Source of the DNA: Helcobacillus massiliensis
Lineage (GTDB): Bacteria; Actinomycetota; Actinomycetes; Actinomycetales; Dermabacteraceae
Assembly: GCF_014191425.1 (NCBI RefSeq)
Contig: NZ_JACHWP010000008.1
Location: 1 to 58,583, forward strand
DNA length: 58,583 bases
Direction of reading: 5' to 3'
The notes below the pieces were generated by a model. It ran no database searches and was not told the DNA's origin. It saw nothing but the letters and a program-made list of their open reading frames with translations. Positions 36,820-44,653 of this stretch are shown piece after piece; the stretch's first letter is position 1; every line of letters starts with the position of its first letter. Position numbers and translations under genes: made by a program.

Positions 36820-37175
36820 CCAGCGAGAACACACCAGCGCAGGCACCCGTCGGCCAGCAGTCCGAGAGCGCGACCGGCGGCGCCCCCGCGGGCCGGCACC
36901 AGTGGCCGATGTGGGAGGTGTTCGTGCGCCCCTCGCGCGGCCTCTCGCACGTGCACGCCGGGTCGCTGCACGCCCCCGATGCGCAGATGGCGCTGCGCAA
37001 CGGCCGCGACCTCTACACGCGCCGCAACGAGGGCGTGTCCGTGTGGGTGGTGCCCACAGCGGAGGTGTCCGCCTCGGACCCGGACCGTCGGGATGCGTTC
37101 TTCGAATCCGCCAAGGGCAAGGAGTACCGCCACGCCACCTATTACACGAAGAGCGAAGGGGTGAAGCACCTGTGA
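36816..37175 (+). CDS. paaB: Epoxidase subunit PaaB
   Basis: 119 residues. [37 protein letters not shown] and VWVVP are the PaaB core; it is a structural subunit that bridges PaaAC modules. The N-terminal ~30 residues are disordered and carry an APVG phrase. ATGA overlap with paaA. Confidence 0.95.
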
Positions 37176-38005
37176 GCATGGGCAGCGTGGGCCAGGACTC
37201 CGCCACCATCATCAGCGCCGGCAGCGCCCTCACCGCCGAGAAGCTGCTGGACTCCGGCGTCACCGCACCGGAGCGGACCGCTGAGTACGCGCTGCGCCTG
37301 GGCGACGACGCTCTGATCCTTGCGCAGCGCCTCTCCTGGTGGATCTCCCGCGCCCCCGAGATCGAAGAGGACATTGCGCTGGGCAACATCGCCCTGGACA
37401 CCCTCGGTCATGCCCGCATGCTCCTCACCTACGCCGGCACCGCGTGGGACAGGTCCGAGGACGACCTCGCGTACTTCCGCACCGAGGAGGAGTTCCGGTG
37501 CGCGCAGATCGTCGAAGTGGACAACGGCGACTTCGGCCGCACGGTCGCGAAGAACCTCATCATGTCCGCCTACTTCTACGAGCTGTACTCACGCCTCGTG
37601 GACTCGGCCGATGAGACCCTCGCCGCGATCGCCGCAAAGGCGGTGAAGGAGGTCGACTACCACCTCGACCATGCGGTGCAGTGGACTCTGCGCCTCGGCA
37701 TCGGCACCGAGGAATCGGCCGGACGGATGCGCGCCGGCCTGCGGGACGTGTGGCCGTACCTGGACGAACTGTTCGAGGACGAGCCGCTGCATGACGATCT
37801 CGAGGGCATCGCCGTGCGCCCCTCCACACTGCGCGCTCCCGTGATGGAGCGCCTGGAAGTGGTGCTGGCGGAAGCGGAACTGGAGGTGCCGGAGGTGAAG
37901 CAGGCCCGCACGGGCGGCCGACGCGGCGAACACCGCGAGGCGCTCGGCTTCCTGCTCGCCGAGATGCAGTCCCTCGCCCGCCAGCACCCCGGCGCCACCT
38001 GGTGA
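37172..38005 (+). CDS. paaC: Epoxidase subunit PaaC
   Basis: 277 residues. Ferritin-like helices YALRLGDDALILAQRLSWW, LGNIALDTLGHARMLL and KEVDYHLDHAVQWTLRLG match PaaC, the scaffold of PaaA. GTG start at 37172 overlaps the paaB stop and has GAAGGGG ten bases upstream; the next ATG (37178) is farther from it. Confidence 0.94.
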   Translation: MSMGSVGQDSATIISAGSALTAEKLLDSGVTAPERTAEYALRLGDDALILAQRLSWWISRAPEIEEDIALGNIALDTLGHARMLLTYAGTAWDRSEDDLAYFRTEEEFRCAQIVEVDNGDFGRTVAKNLIMSAYFYELYSRLVDSADETLAAIAAKAVKEVDYHLDHAVQWTLRLGIGTEESAGRMRAGLRDVWPYLDELFEDEPLHDDLEGIAVRPSTLRAPVMERLEVVLAEAELEVPEVKQARTGGRRGEHREALGFLLAEMQSLARQHPGATW

Positions 38006-38014
38006 GGAGCCGTG

Positions 38015-38602
38015 ATGGGTGAGGAGAGCATGCGCGCCGACGGAGCCCAGCGCAGCGACGGCGCCCCACACGCTGACGGAGCTCAGCGCGCCGACGGGCG
38101 CCGCCCCGCCGATGCGCGCGACGCCGCCGTCTGGGACGCCGCTGCCACCGTCATGGATCCCGAAGTCCCCGTTCTCAGCATCGCGGACCTGGGGGTGCTG
38201 CGCCGCGCTGAACTCCTGGCCGACGGCACCGCCCTCGTCACCATCACCCCCACCTACTCCGGGTGCCCGGCTATGGACGCCATCACCGCCGACGTCCACC
38301 GCGCCCTCACCACCGCCGGGTTCGAGAGGACCCGCGTGGAGCTCACCCTCTCCCCCGCCTGGACCACCGACTGGATGAGCGACGAGGGGAAGGAGAAGCT
38401 CCGCGAGTACGGGATCGCCCCGCCGACGGGGTCGGCACCCGCCGGCCCCAAAGGCCCCATCCCGGTGAGCCTCAGCGTGCCGTGCCCGCGCTGCCGGTCC
38501 CTGCGGACCCGGGAGCTGAGCCGCTTCGCATCCACGGCGTGCAAAGCGCTGTACCAATGCTCCGACTGCCACGAACCGTTCGACTACTTCAAGGTGCACT
38601 GA
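38015..38602 (+). CDS. paaD: Fe-S assembly protein PaaD (MIP18/DUF59 family)
   Basis: 195 residues. The MIP18 core VMDPEVPVLSIADLGVLR with YSGCPAMDAI precedes a C-terminal zinc-ribbon-like CPRC...CKALYQCSDC. It matures the PaaE iron-sulfur cluster. The first ~30 residues are an odd repeat of ADG/SDG-AQR-type units, coded by the recurrent GCCGACGG word, absent from typical PaaD. The start could also be ATG 38030. TGATG overlap with paaE. Confidence 0.93.
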   Translation: MGEESMRADGAQRSDGAPHADGAQRADGRRPADARDAAVWDAAATVMDPEVPVLSIADLGVLRRAELLADGTALVTITPTYSGCPAMDAITADVHRALTTAGFERTRVELTLSPAWTTDWMSDEGKEKLREYGIAPPTGSAPAGPKGPIPVSLSVPCPRCRSLRTRELSRFASTACKALYQCSDCHEPFDYFKVH

Positions 38603-39810
38603 TGACCGCTCCCAGCCCCGACAGCCCCGCACCCGTCGGCCCCGCCTCGACCGGCACTGGCGCCGCCCCCGTGCGCGCCGCCCGCCGCCGCGCACAGTTC
38701 CACACGCTGACCATTGCGGAGGTCCGCCCCCTCACCGACCAGTCGATCGAGGTGACGTTCGCCGTCCCCGATGAGCTCGCCGGGCAGTTCGACTACGCGC
38801 CCGGACAGTACGTGGCGCTGCGGATGGACATGGACGGCGAGGAGGTGCGCCGCTCCTACTCGATCTGCCGGCCGCCCACCCCCGGGTCGCTGTCCATCGC
38901 GATCAAACGCGACCAGGGCGGGCTCTTCTCCAATTGGGCGAACGACAACCTCCGAAGCGGTGACCAAATGCAGGTGATGAGCCCGCAGGGCGCGTTCATC
39001 GCGCAGCACCGCCTCACCTCCCTCAACGACGCCGAGGAGATCCGCGCCGAGGTGGAGCGAACCGGCGGCGCCCGCTTCGTGTGCGCCGCCGCCGGATCCG
39101 GCATCACCCCGATGATCGCGATCATCACCTCCCTGCTGCAGATCGACGGCACGGCCGTGGACCTCATCTACGCCAACCGCTCCGCCGGCGACGTGATGTT
39201 CGTGGACGAGCTCGCGGACCTCAAGGACCGCTACCCGCAGCGGCTCGCGATCCACCATGTGCTGTCGCGGGAGCAGCGGGTCTCCCCCATGCACTCCGGC
39301 CGGATCGACGCTGACAAGCTCCGTCTCCTGCTGGACACGATTGTGGAACCGTCGATCGTGGACGAGTGGTTCCTCTGCGGCCCGATGGAGCTCGTCCAAC
39401 TGATCCGTGACGAGCTCGACGCCCGCGGCGTGAGCAGCGACGATGTCCGCTTCGAGCTGTTCACCACCGGTGAGAACTCCGGCGGGCAGCGCGGCGCCCC
39501 ACCCGTTGTGGTCGACGAATCCGGCGACAACATCCAGATCCGCTTCCAGCTGGACGGCCTGTCCAGTGAGGTGAAGACCCCGCGCGGCTCCCGCGAAACC
39601 GTGCTGAACGCGGCGCTGCGGGCCCGCTCCGAGGTGCCGTTCGCGTGCGCCGGCGGCGTCTGCGGCACGTGCCGCGCGAAGGTCGTGGAAGGAACCGTGG
39701 ACATGGCGGAGAACTTCGCGCTCGAAGCGGACGACGTCGACGCCGGGTACGTCCTCACCTGCCAGTCGCGCCCCACATCCGATTCGCTCGTCGTCGACTA
39801 CGACGCCTGA
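38602..39810 (+). CDS. paaE: Epoxidase reductase subunit PaaE
   Basis: 402 residues. FAD-binding RRSYSICRPP, NAD-binding CAAAGSGITPMIAII and the plant-type [2Fe-2S] ligands CAGGVCGTCRAK with a later LTCQSRP Cys. It passes electrons from NADPH to the diiron subunit. The Pro/Ala-rich first ~25 residues contain the PVGP phrase. Confidence 0.95.
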   Translation: MTAPSPDSPAPVGPASTGTGAAPVRAARRRAQFHTLTIAEVRPLTDQSIEVTFAVPDELAGQFDYAPGQYVALRMDMDGEEVRRSYSICRPPTPGSLSIAIKRDQGGLFSNWANDNLRSGDQMQVMSPQGAFIAQHRLTSLNDAEEIRAEVERTGGARFVCAAAGSGITPMIAIITSLLQIDGTAVDLIYANRSAGDVMFVDELADLKDRYPQRLAIHHVLSREQRVSPMHSGRIDADKLRLLLDTIVEPSIVDEWFLCGPMELVQLIRDELDARGVSSDDVRFELFTTGENSGGQRGAPPVVVDESGDNIQIRFQLDGLSSEVKTPRGSRETVLNAALRARSEVPFACAGGVCGTCRAKVVEGTVDMAENFALEADDVDAGYVLTCQSRPTSDSLVVDYDA

Positions 39811-39894
39811 CCAGCCCCACCGCGCGCCCACCCCACGCCCGCTCCACCGATCCGCACCGCCCCGCGCCCGCGCTCTGACCCGAAAGGCCCGCCG

Positions 39895-40668
39895 ATGATC
39901 CACTCCACCTGCACTGACGGCCTCGCCGAGATCGTCCTGGACGCCCCGCAGAGGCTCAACGCCGTCGACGCCGAGGCCCTGCACGAGTTGGTGGAATCCG
40001 TCGGCCGGGCGGAGGCCGACGGGGCCCGCGCGCTCCTCCTGCGCGGAGAAGGCAAGGGATTCTGCGCCGGCCGCGACATCGCGGGCGTGGACCCCAGGGA
40101 GGATGACGTGATCGGCTTCCTCGGCGGCCCCGTCACCGACGCGATGCGCGCCCTCGCCGACCTCCCCATCCCCACGTTCGCGGCGGTGCACGGCGCCTGC
40201 CTCGGGGTGGGGCTCGGCCTCGCGCTCGCCTGCGACGTCGTCTACACGGCGGAGGATGCGAAGCTCGGCTCACCGTTCAAGAACCTCGGCGCCACCCTCG
40301 ATTCCGGCGGCCACTGGCTGCTCGCCGAACGCCTCGGCACGCACCGCGCCATGGACCTCATCATCACCGGCGACCTCATCACCGGCGCCGACGCCGTGCA
40401 GGCGGGCCTGTTCTCACGCGCGGTCCCGTCGGCCGACCTCCTCGACTTCACGCGGGAGCGGGCACGGGCGGCGGCGAGCGGGCCGACGGGGGCCTTCCTC
40501 GCCTCGAAGCGCCTCCTCGCGCGGATCCGCGATGAGCGTCTCGGGTTCTGGGACGTGCTCGACCTGGAGAACCGCGCCCAGGCGGACCTCTGCGACACCG
40601 ACGACTATCGGGAGGGCTTCGCCGCGTTCCAGCAGAAGCGGCAGCCCCGCTTCACCGGTGGTCGGTGA
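39895..40668 (+). CDS. paaG: Crotonase, probably ring-1,2-epoxyphenylacetyl-CoA isomerase
   Basis: 257 residues. Crotonase folds GKGFCAGRDIAGVD and HGACLGVGLGLALACD; FKNLGATLDSGGHWLLAERLG has an Asp where hydratases have Glu, as in PaaG isomerases. It would turn the epoxide into the oxepin-CoA hydrolysed by PaaZ. AAGG seven bases before the ATG, 84 bp after paaE. A hydratase role cannot be excluded from sequence alone. Confidence 0.8.
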   Translation: MIHSTCTDGLAEIVLDAPQRLNAVDAEALHELVESVGRAEADGARALLLRGEGKGFCAGRDIAGVDPREDDVIGFLGGPVTDAMRALADLPIPTFAAVHGACLGVGLGLALACDVVYTAEDAKLGSPFKNLGATLDSGGHWLLAERLGTHRAMDLIITGDLITGADAVQAGLFSRAVPSADLLDFTRERARAAASGPTGAFLASKRLLARIRDERLGFWDVLDLENRAQADLCDTDDYREGFAAFQQKRQPRFTGGR

Positions 40669-40728
40669 CGGCCTGCTCGACCGGGTCGCCGGCGCACCCC
40701 GCGCCGCCCTGTATGCGCACGCCGACCG

Positions 40729-40868
40729 GCCGTGATGTGCGCGCTCGTGCAATAGGCCCGTGCACGCAGACGCACCCCGCCGCCACGTGACCTCTGTCAC
40801 CATAGTGGGCACCCGTTCAATGACGAAATGAGGAGAACCCCATGGAGACCTTCGAGTCCCTTCTCGCC
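40729..40868. repeat. 140-bp direct repeat, left copy: duplicated aldehyde-dehydrogenase promoter and first nine codons
   Basis: Matches 41676-41815 with two visible differences and no indels (offset 947 bp). It carries the promoter, Shine-Dalgarno and codons for METFESLLA. Weaker similarity continues about 25 bp further. Confidence 0.95.
40787..40800. promoter_or_regulatory. CRP/GlxR-like site (GTGA-N6-TCAC), copied at 41734-41747
   Basis: GTGACCTCTGTCAC lies 41 bp before the start codon in both repeat copies. A poor PaaR-like half-site (CCGTTCA) follows within 20 bp. Confidence 0.5.
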
Positions 40869-41303
40869 ACCCCGGCCACGACTGGCCGCCGAGCCCGGCA
40901 GCGTCGTCCGATTGGATGGCTCACTGCAGCCCTTCTCTTCGCCACACTTCTGACCCCTTCACCTTCGGCGGCATTTGCGAGCGAAGCACGGAGCCCCGAA
41001 CAGGTCACGAGCGCATCCAACACCGTGATCCAGACAGCATGGCTGCCCTATGATTACGCGAAGATCACCACTGCACAGAAATGCGAGAATCGAAGGAACT
41101 GGCTCATCAAGAACGTGGCCTGGATCAATTCCGGCAACTCCATGTGCCAGCGCTTTGTTCGGTCTCAATGCCCGACCACCTACTACTGGATGGTCATGGT
41201 CCAGGACAAAGGTGCATTCAGAAGCACCGGGGAACGCTCCAGCAGGAACTCAGCCCAACCGGCCGCGCTATCCGAAGGACACACGTCGACGCTCTCCTGC
41301 TGA
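40842..41303 (+). CDS. Small secreted four-Cys protein fused to the captured aldehyde-dehydrogenase start
   Basis: 153 residues. Residues 1-9 (METFESLLA) are identical to the aldehyde dehydrogenase N-terminus. A basic stretch GRRARQRRPIGW and a hydrophobic core LTAALLFATLLTPSPSAAFA then form a signal peptide cleaved near residue 47. The mature part is aromatic and holds four Cys (QKCENR, SMCQRF, SQCPTTYYW, final C). GAGGAG six bases before the ATG comes from the duplicated leader. No family recognised; a secreted antibacterial or surface peptide is possible but unproven. Base use is less G+C-rich than the neighbours. The last ~30 residues look disordered. Confidence 0.6.
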   Translation: METFESLLATPATTGRRARQRRPIGWLTAALLFATLLTPSPSAAFASEARSPEQVTSASNTVIQTAWLPYDYAKITTAQKCENRRNWLIKNVAWINSGNSMCQRFVRSQCPTTYYWMVMVQDKGAFRSTGERSSRNSAQPAALSEGHTSTLSC

Positions 41304-41336
41304 TCGGCCCACCAACTACCCCGGAGGAGACGTCCA

Positions 41337-41672
41337 ATGTTTATGACGGGCATCGCGCTTTTGGCAGACTTCACCGCTCTCGCCCCAGGTGAAGGCGGGG
41401 TGGGCGGTTTCAGGATGTCGCTGCGCAGCCAGTCGACCGCGCCTACTCGAGACACAAGCACCCCACCCGTCATCACTCTGGTCCACATATGCGACACCGA
41501 CAAGGTCGAACAGTGGGAGCAGACCGTCTCAGCCCTGGACGGCAGTGCAACGATCCACTACGCAGGCATGGCCGAGCTCGTCGGAGATCCACACCATGAC
41601 CGGTCGGTGATCGAGGTCGTCGCCGCTCAGGTCTCGCTGGACATCAGCGATGCTCTCCGGCTCGCACGATGA
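41337..41672 (+). CDS. Small cytosolic protein of the insert, function unknown
   Basis: 111 residues, no signal peptide. The C-terminal half (VITLVHICDTDKVEQWEQTV, then DRSVIEVVAAQVSLDISDAL) looks like a small alpha/beta domain. GGAGGAG lies seven bases before the ATG, so translation is credible. It starts 33 bp after the secreted protein on the same strand and ends three bases before the second promoter copy. It could be the secreted protein's partner (inference). Confidence 0.5.
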   Translation: MFMTGIALLADFTALAPGEGGVGGFRMSLRSQSTAPTRDTSTPPVITLVHICDTDKVEQWEQTVSALDGSATIHYAGMAELVGDPHHDRSVIEVVAAQVSLDISDALRLAR

Positions 41673-41675
41673 TCA

Positions 41676-41815
41676 GCCGTGATGTGCGCGCTCGTGCAAT
41701 AGGCCCGTGCACGCAGACGCACCCCGCCACCACGTGACCTCTGTCACCATGGTGGGCACCCGTTCAATGACGAAATGAGGAGAACCCCATGGAGACCTTC
41801 GAGTCCCTTCTCGCC
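41676..41815. repeat. 140-bp direct repeat, right copy (native aldehyde-dehydrogenase promoter)
   Basis: Same content as 40729-40868; here the reading frame continues into the full aldehyde dehydrogenase. Confidence 0.95.
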
Positions 41816-43192
41816 GCCGTCGCCGCCGATTCCGGCCGCGAAGTCCTGAACCCCGCCACCGGTGAACTGATCGGGCACGTCGCCCAGCACACCGAGAAGG
41901 ATCTCGACGCCGCTGTCGAGAAGGCCGCCGCCGCGCAGAAGGAATGGGCGAAGAAGTCCGATGAGGAGCGCGTCGCCGCCCTGATGAAGGCCGCCGACGA
42001 GGTCGAGCAGAACGCCGGCGCCCTCGCCGAGATCATCTGCCGCGAGCAGGGCAAGCCCCTGTCCGGCCCGGGAGCGAACTTCGAAGCGGGCGCCGTGGTG
42101 GGCTGGATGCGCGCCACCTGCGCCACCGAGCTGAAGCCCGAGGAGATCGACCTCGGCGACGGCAAGAAGGCCACCGTCCACCACCGCCCCGTCGGCGTTG
42201 TGGGCGGCGTCAACCCGTGGAACTGGCCCGCGATGATCGCCACCTGGCAGTTCGCTCCCGCGCTGCGCATGGGCAACTCCATCGTGATGAAGCCGGCCAG
42301 TGACACGCCGCTGTCCGTGCTCGCCACCGCCTACCTCGTCAACAAGCACCTGCCGGAGGGCCTGCTGACCGTGCTGACCGGTCCCGGTTCTCTCGGCGGT
42401 GCGATCTCCGCCCACCCCGGTTTCGCGAAGATCACCTTCACCGGTTCCACCGAGACCGGCAAGAAGATCGCCGAGGCCGCGTCGCAGAACCTCGCCCGTC
42501 TCACCCTGGAGCTCGGCGGCAATGACGCCGGCATCGTGCTCCCGGACGTAGACGGCAAGGAGATCGCCGAAGGCCTGTTCTGGGGCGCGTTCATCAACAC
42601 CGGCCAGACCTGCGCCTGCCTGAAGCGCCTGTACGTCCACGAGGACGTGTACGACGACGTCGTCGGCGCTCTCGTCGAGGTCGCGAAGCAGATGCCGATG
42701 GGTGACGGCATGGACGAGAAGAACGTGCTGGGCCCGCTCACCAACGAGTCGCAGCAGAAGATCGTGGCGGACCTCGTGAATGACGCGAAGAACCGCGGCG
42801 GCAACGTGCTGTTCGAAGGCGAGGTCGCCGGAGGCGATAAGGGCTTCTTCCACCCGCTCACCCTCATCGACTCCCTGCCTGCCGACGCGCGCCTCATCAC
42901 CGAGGAGCAGTTCGGCCCGGCCCTGCCGATCATCAAGTACAGCGACGTGGACGATGCGATTGAGCAGGCGAACAGTGTGGAGGTCGGCCTCGGCGCATCC
43001 GTGTGGTCGAAGGACCCCGCGAAGGCCGCTGAGGTGGCGGCCCGCATCGAGGCGGGCACCGTGTGGATCAACTCCCACGGCACGATCAACCCGATGGCGC
43101 CGTTCGGCGGCATCAAGCAGTCCGGTTACGGCGTGGAGTTCGGCGTGGAGGGCCTGAAGGCGTTCACCGTTCCGCAGGTGATCCACAGCTGA
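41789..43192 (+). CDS. NAD(P)-dependent aldehyde dehydrogenase, probable phenylacetaldehyde dehydrogenase
   Basis: 467 residues. Catalytic Cys275 in NTGQTCACLKR and Glu241 in LTLELGGND are 34 apart as in the family. VNPWNWPAMIATW and FTGSTETGKKI bind cofactor. Its place between paaG and tynA, and the need to oxidise the TynA product, point to phenylacetaldehyde (FeaB role); the nearest relatives by motif are broad succinate-semialdehyde-type enzymes, so substrate is inferred. The promoter has been duplicated upstream. Confidence 0.85.
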   Translation: METFESLLAAVAADSGREVLNPATGELIGHVAQHTEKDLDAAVEKAAAAQKEWAKKSDEERVAALMKAADEVEQNAGALAEIICREQGKPLSGPGANFEAGAVVGWMRATCATELKPEEIDLGDGKKATVHHRPVGVVGGVNPWNWPAMIATWQFAPALRMGNSIVMKPASDTPLSVLATAYLVNKHLPEGLLTVLTGPGSLGGAISAHPGFAKITFTGSTETGKKIAEAASQNLARLTLELGGNDAGIVLPDVDGKEIAEGLFWGAFINTGQTCACLKRLYVHEDVYDDVVGALVEVAKQMPMGDGMDEKNVLGPLTNESQQKIVADLVNDAKNRGGNVLFEGEVAGGDKGFFHPLTLIDSLPADARLITEEQFGPALPIIKYSDVDDAIEQANSVEVGLGASVWSKDPAKAAEVAARIEAGTVWINSHGTINPMAPFGGIKQSGYGVEFGVEGLKAFTVPQVIHS

Positions 43193-43247
43193 CCCCAGCG
43201 GCCGCCGGGCCGCCCGGCACCGGGCATCGTGGCCGCCCCTCATCGAC

Positions 43248-43305
43248 GGAAGCGTCTTCTCCGCGGGCCTCAGGGATCACCCGCCGAGGAGGCGCTTTCG
43301 TTCTG
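43248..43305 (+). terminator. Terminator of the aldehyde dehydrogenase gene
   Basis: 20-bp arms (43248-43267 and 43280-43299) pair at 16 positions plus G-U pairs, then the tail gttctg. Confidence 0.6.
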
Positions 43306-43308
43306 CCC

Positions 43309-43366
43309 GCGCGGCGAGGCGGCGGCATCGGGCGCGCGGCGCGGCGAGGCGGCGGCATCGGGCGCG
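43309..43366. repeat. Two 28-30 bp tandem units
   Basis: The unit gcgcggcgaggcggcggc plus atcgggcgcgc is repeated at 43309 and 43339 without change over 28 bases; a partial third (aacgaggcgacatcg) leads into palindrome A. Confidence 0.7.
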
Positions 43367-43380
43367 CAACGAGGCGACAT

Positions 43381-43436
43381 CGAAAGCGACTTTTTTGCAG
43401 TATGACCGCGGTCGGTACGCAAAAAAGTCACCCTCG
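43381..43436. repeat. Palindromic element A, copy 3 (56 bp)
   Basis: Left arm identical to copy 1; right arm gcaaaaaagtcaccctcg has three changes. The centre holds the perfect palindrome GACCGCGGTC flanked by five bases on each side. Confidence 0.9.
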
Positions 43437-43505
43437 ATTCAGCCGCCGGGCCTCTGCCTCCGGACGGCCCCGGGACAACGGCCGCTTGCGTCCGACCGAC
43501 AGCCG

Positions 43506-43570
43506 TCTGGCCCCTCCTCCAGCCACCTGGCCCCTTCTCCAGCCGCCTGGCCCCTTCTCCAGCCGCCTGG
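43506..43570. repeat. Three 20-bp tandem units plus a partial
   Basis: cctggccccttctccagccg is exact at 43526 and 43546; the unit at 43506 has three changes and a partial follows at 43566. Confidence 0.8.
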
Positions 43571-43585
43571 CGCCGGCCGCCACAA

Positions 43586-43642
43586 CAGAGTTCGACGGAT
43601 GTTCGCTATTCGCTGGAAATAACGAGCATCCGTCGAATTCTG
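43586..43642. repeat. Palindromic element B, copy 2 (57 bp)
   Basis: 25-bp arms around a 7-nt centre; outer 16 bp cagagttcgacggatg / catccgtcgaattctg pair with one mismatch. Confidence 0.85.
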
Positions 43643-43720
43643 TGGCGGGCAGGGTCGGGCTGAGACCGCCGCGGACGGGCCGAGACCGCCGGGGCCAGTG
43701 CCCGGGCGCCGGTCAGCGGC

Positions 43721-44254
43721 TCACTTGCCCCATTCGGTCGGCGGGCCGGCCTGCAGCAGCACGGCGAACAGACCGGAGATGAACACGAGCAGCACGATGG
43801 CGGCGAGCACCGGGTGGCGCAGGATCACGGCGAGCAGCTTCTCGGCCGGGCCAGAGGCGCGCTCCTGCGCGGCCGCCGGCTCCTCCCCGTGCCGCGCAAC
43901 GCGCCACTGATCCGCGAGCAGGCCCTTCGCGTCCACGTGCTTCTCGAACGGCAGGGTCGCGAACGGGACGATGGCGAGGACGAGGCCGAGGATGCCCTTG
44001 GCGGCGGGCCAGCGCTGGTCCGTCCACACGAGCACTGTGGAGACGCAGTAGGCGAGGAACACGAAGCCGTGGATGCTGCCGCCGATGCGGACGGGCAGGT
44101 CGCCCATGTGCAGGGCGTACTTCGCGATCATGCCGAGGATCAGCAGCGCCCACGTCACCATCTCGAGGGTGGCGACGACGCGGTACAGCGACCGGGGGCT
44201 GATGCCGCGGCTCACGGGGGTCGACTGTGCGGGGCGGCTGGACGAGGTGCTCAT
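43721..44254 (-). CDS. DUF3817-type integral membrane protein
   Basis: 177 residues. YRVVATLEMVTWALLILGMIAKYAL, GGSIHGFVFLAYCVSTVLV and KGILGLVLAIVPFATLPFEK form the three-helix DUF3817 core; a fourth helix (LLAVILRHPVLAAIVLLVFISGLF) is extra after an Ala/Glu linker. Function unknown; common in actinobacteria. Confidence 0.8.
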   Translation of the reverse strand: MSTSSSRPAQSTPVSRGISPRSLYRVVATLEMVTWALLILGMIAKYALHMGDLPVRIGGSIHGFVFLAYCVSTVLVWTDQRWPAAKGILGLVLAIVPFATLPFEKHVDAKGLLADQWRVARHGEEPAAAQERASGPAEKLLAVILRHPVLAAIVLLVFISGLFAVLLQAGPPTEWGK

Positions 44255-44653
44255 GGTTCTCCTGACGAAAGACGGCGGGCAACCATTCCATCATCACGGC
44301 CCGACCTGCGTTCGGCATCGACCGAACGATTGATGGGGCACGTCTCACGCGTCACGTCGACGGGCCGGCGGCCGGGCCGGGCAGGTTCGACTGGTGTCGG
44401 ATCAGCGCTAGCCTGGTGGGCAGCCGCGTGGCCCACCCAGGACCGCCGCTGAGCTGCGCCACCACGCGCACGAAGCGCAGACACCAGTGAGCCGCCCGTG
44501 CTCGCGCATGAACGAAGCCTCCCGCCCGCCCCTATGAAGGGGAGGGCCGGGAGGCTCCGTTGATAGGGGGCGCGGGCCGACGGGTGCCGGCCAAGTGACC
44601 GACGGGTGCCGGAGGCTCCGAGCCGGGCGCCCCAGCGCCGGTGCGCCCGTCCG
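44255..44653. other. 399-bp gene-free interval
   Basis: Holds the DUF3817 gene promoter on the right strand and the permease terminator at 44516-44556, plus two GACGGGTGCCGG words. No small gene seen. Confidence 0.5.
44516..44556 (-). terminator. Terminator of the tynA-permease operon
   Basis: Perfect 9-bp arms agcctcccg / cgggaggct enclosing a second stem (gcccct/aggggagggc region); the minus-strand tail is TTCGTT. Confidence 0.65.

Larger units (their letters stand above)
43193..43720. other. Gene-free 528 bp between convergent genes, packed with repeats
   Basis: Terminator hairpin, two 30-bp tandem units, palindrome A, three 20-bp tandem units and palindrome B follow in order. No coding frame is credible. 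Confidence 0.7.

Noticed and set aside
40729-41815. 140-bp repeats as insertion-sequence ends
   Set aside because: They are direct, not inverted, contain a host promoter and coding start, and no transposase lies between them.
43309-43570. Tandem repeats as a CRISPR array
   Set aside because: Units are contiguous without unique spacers and no cas gene is present.
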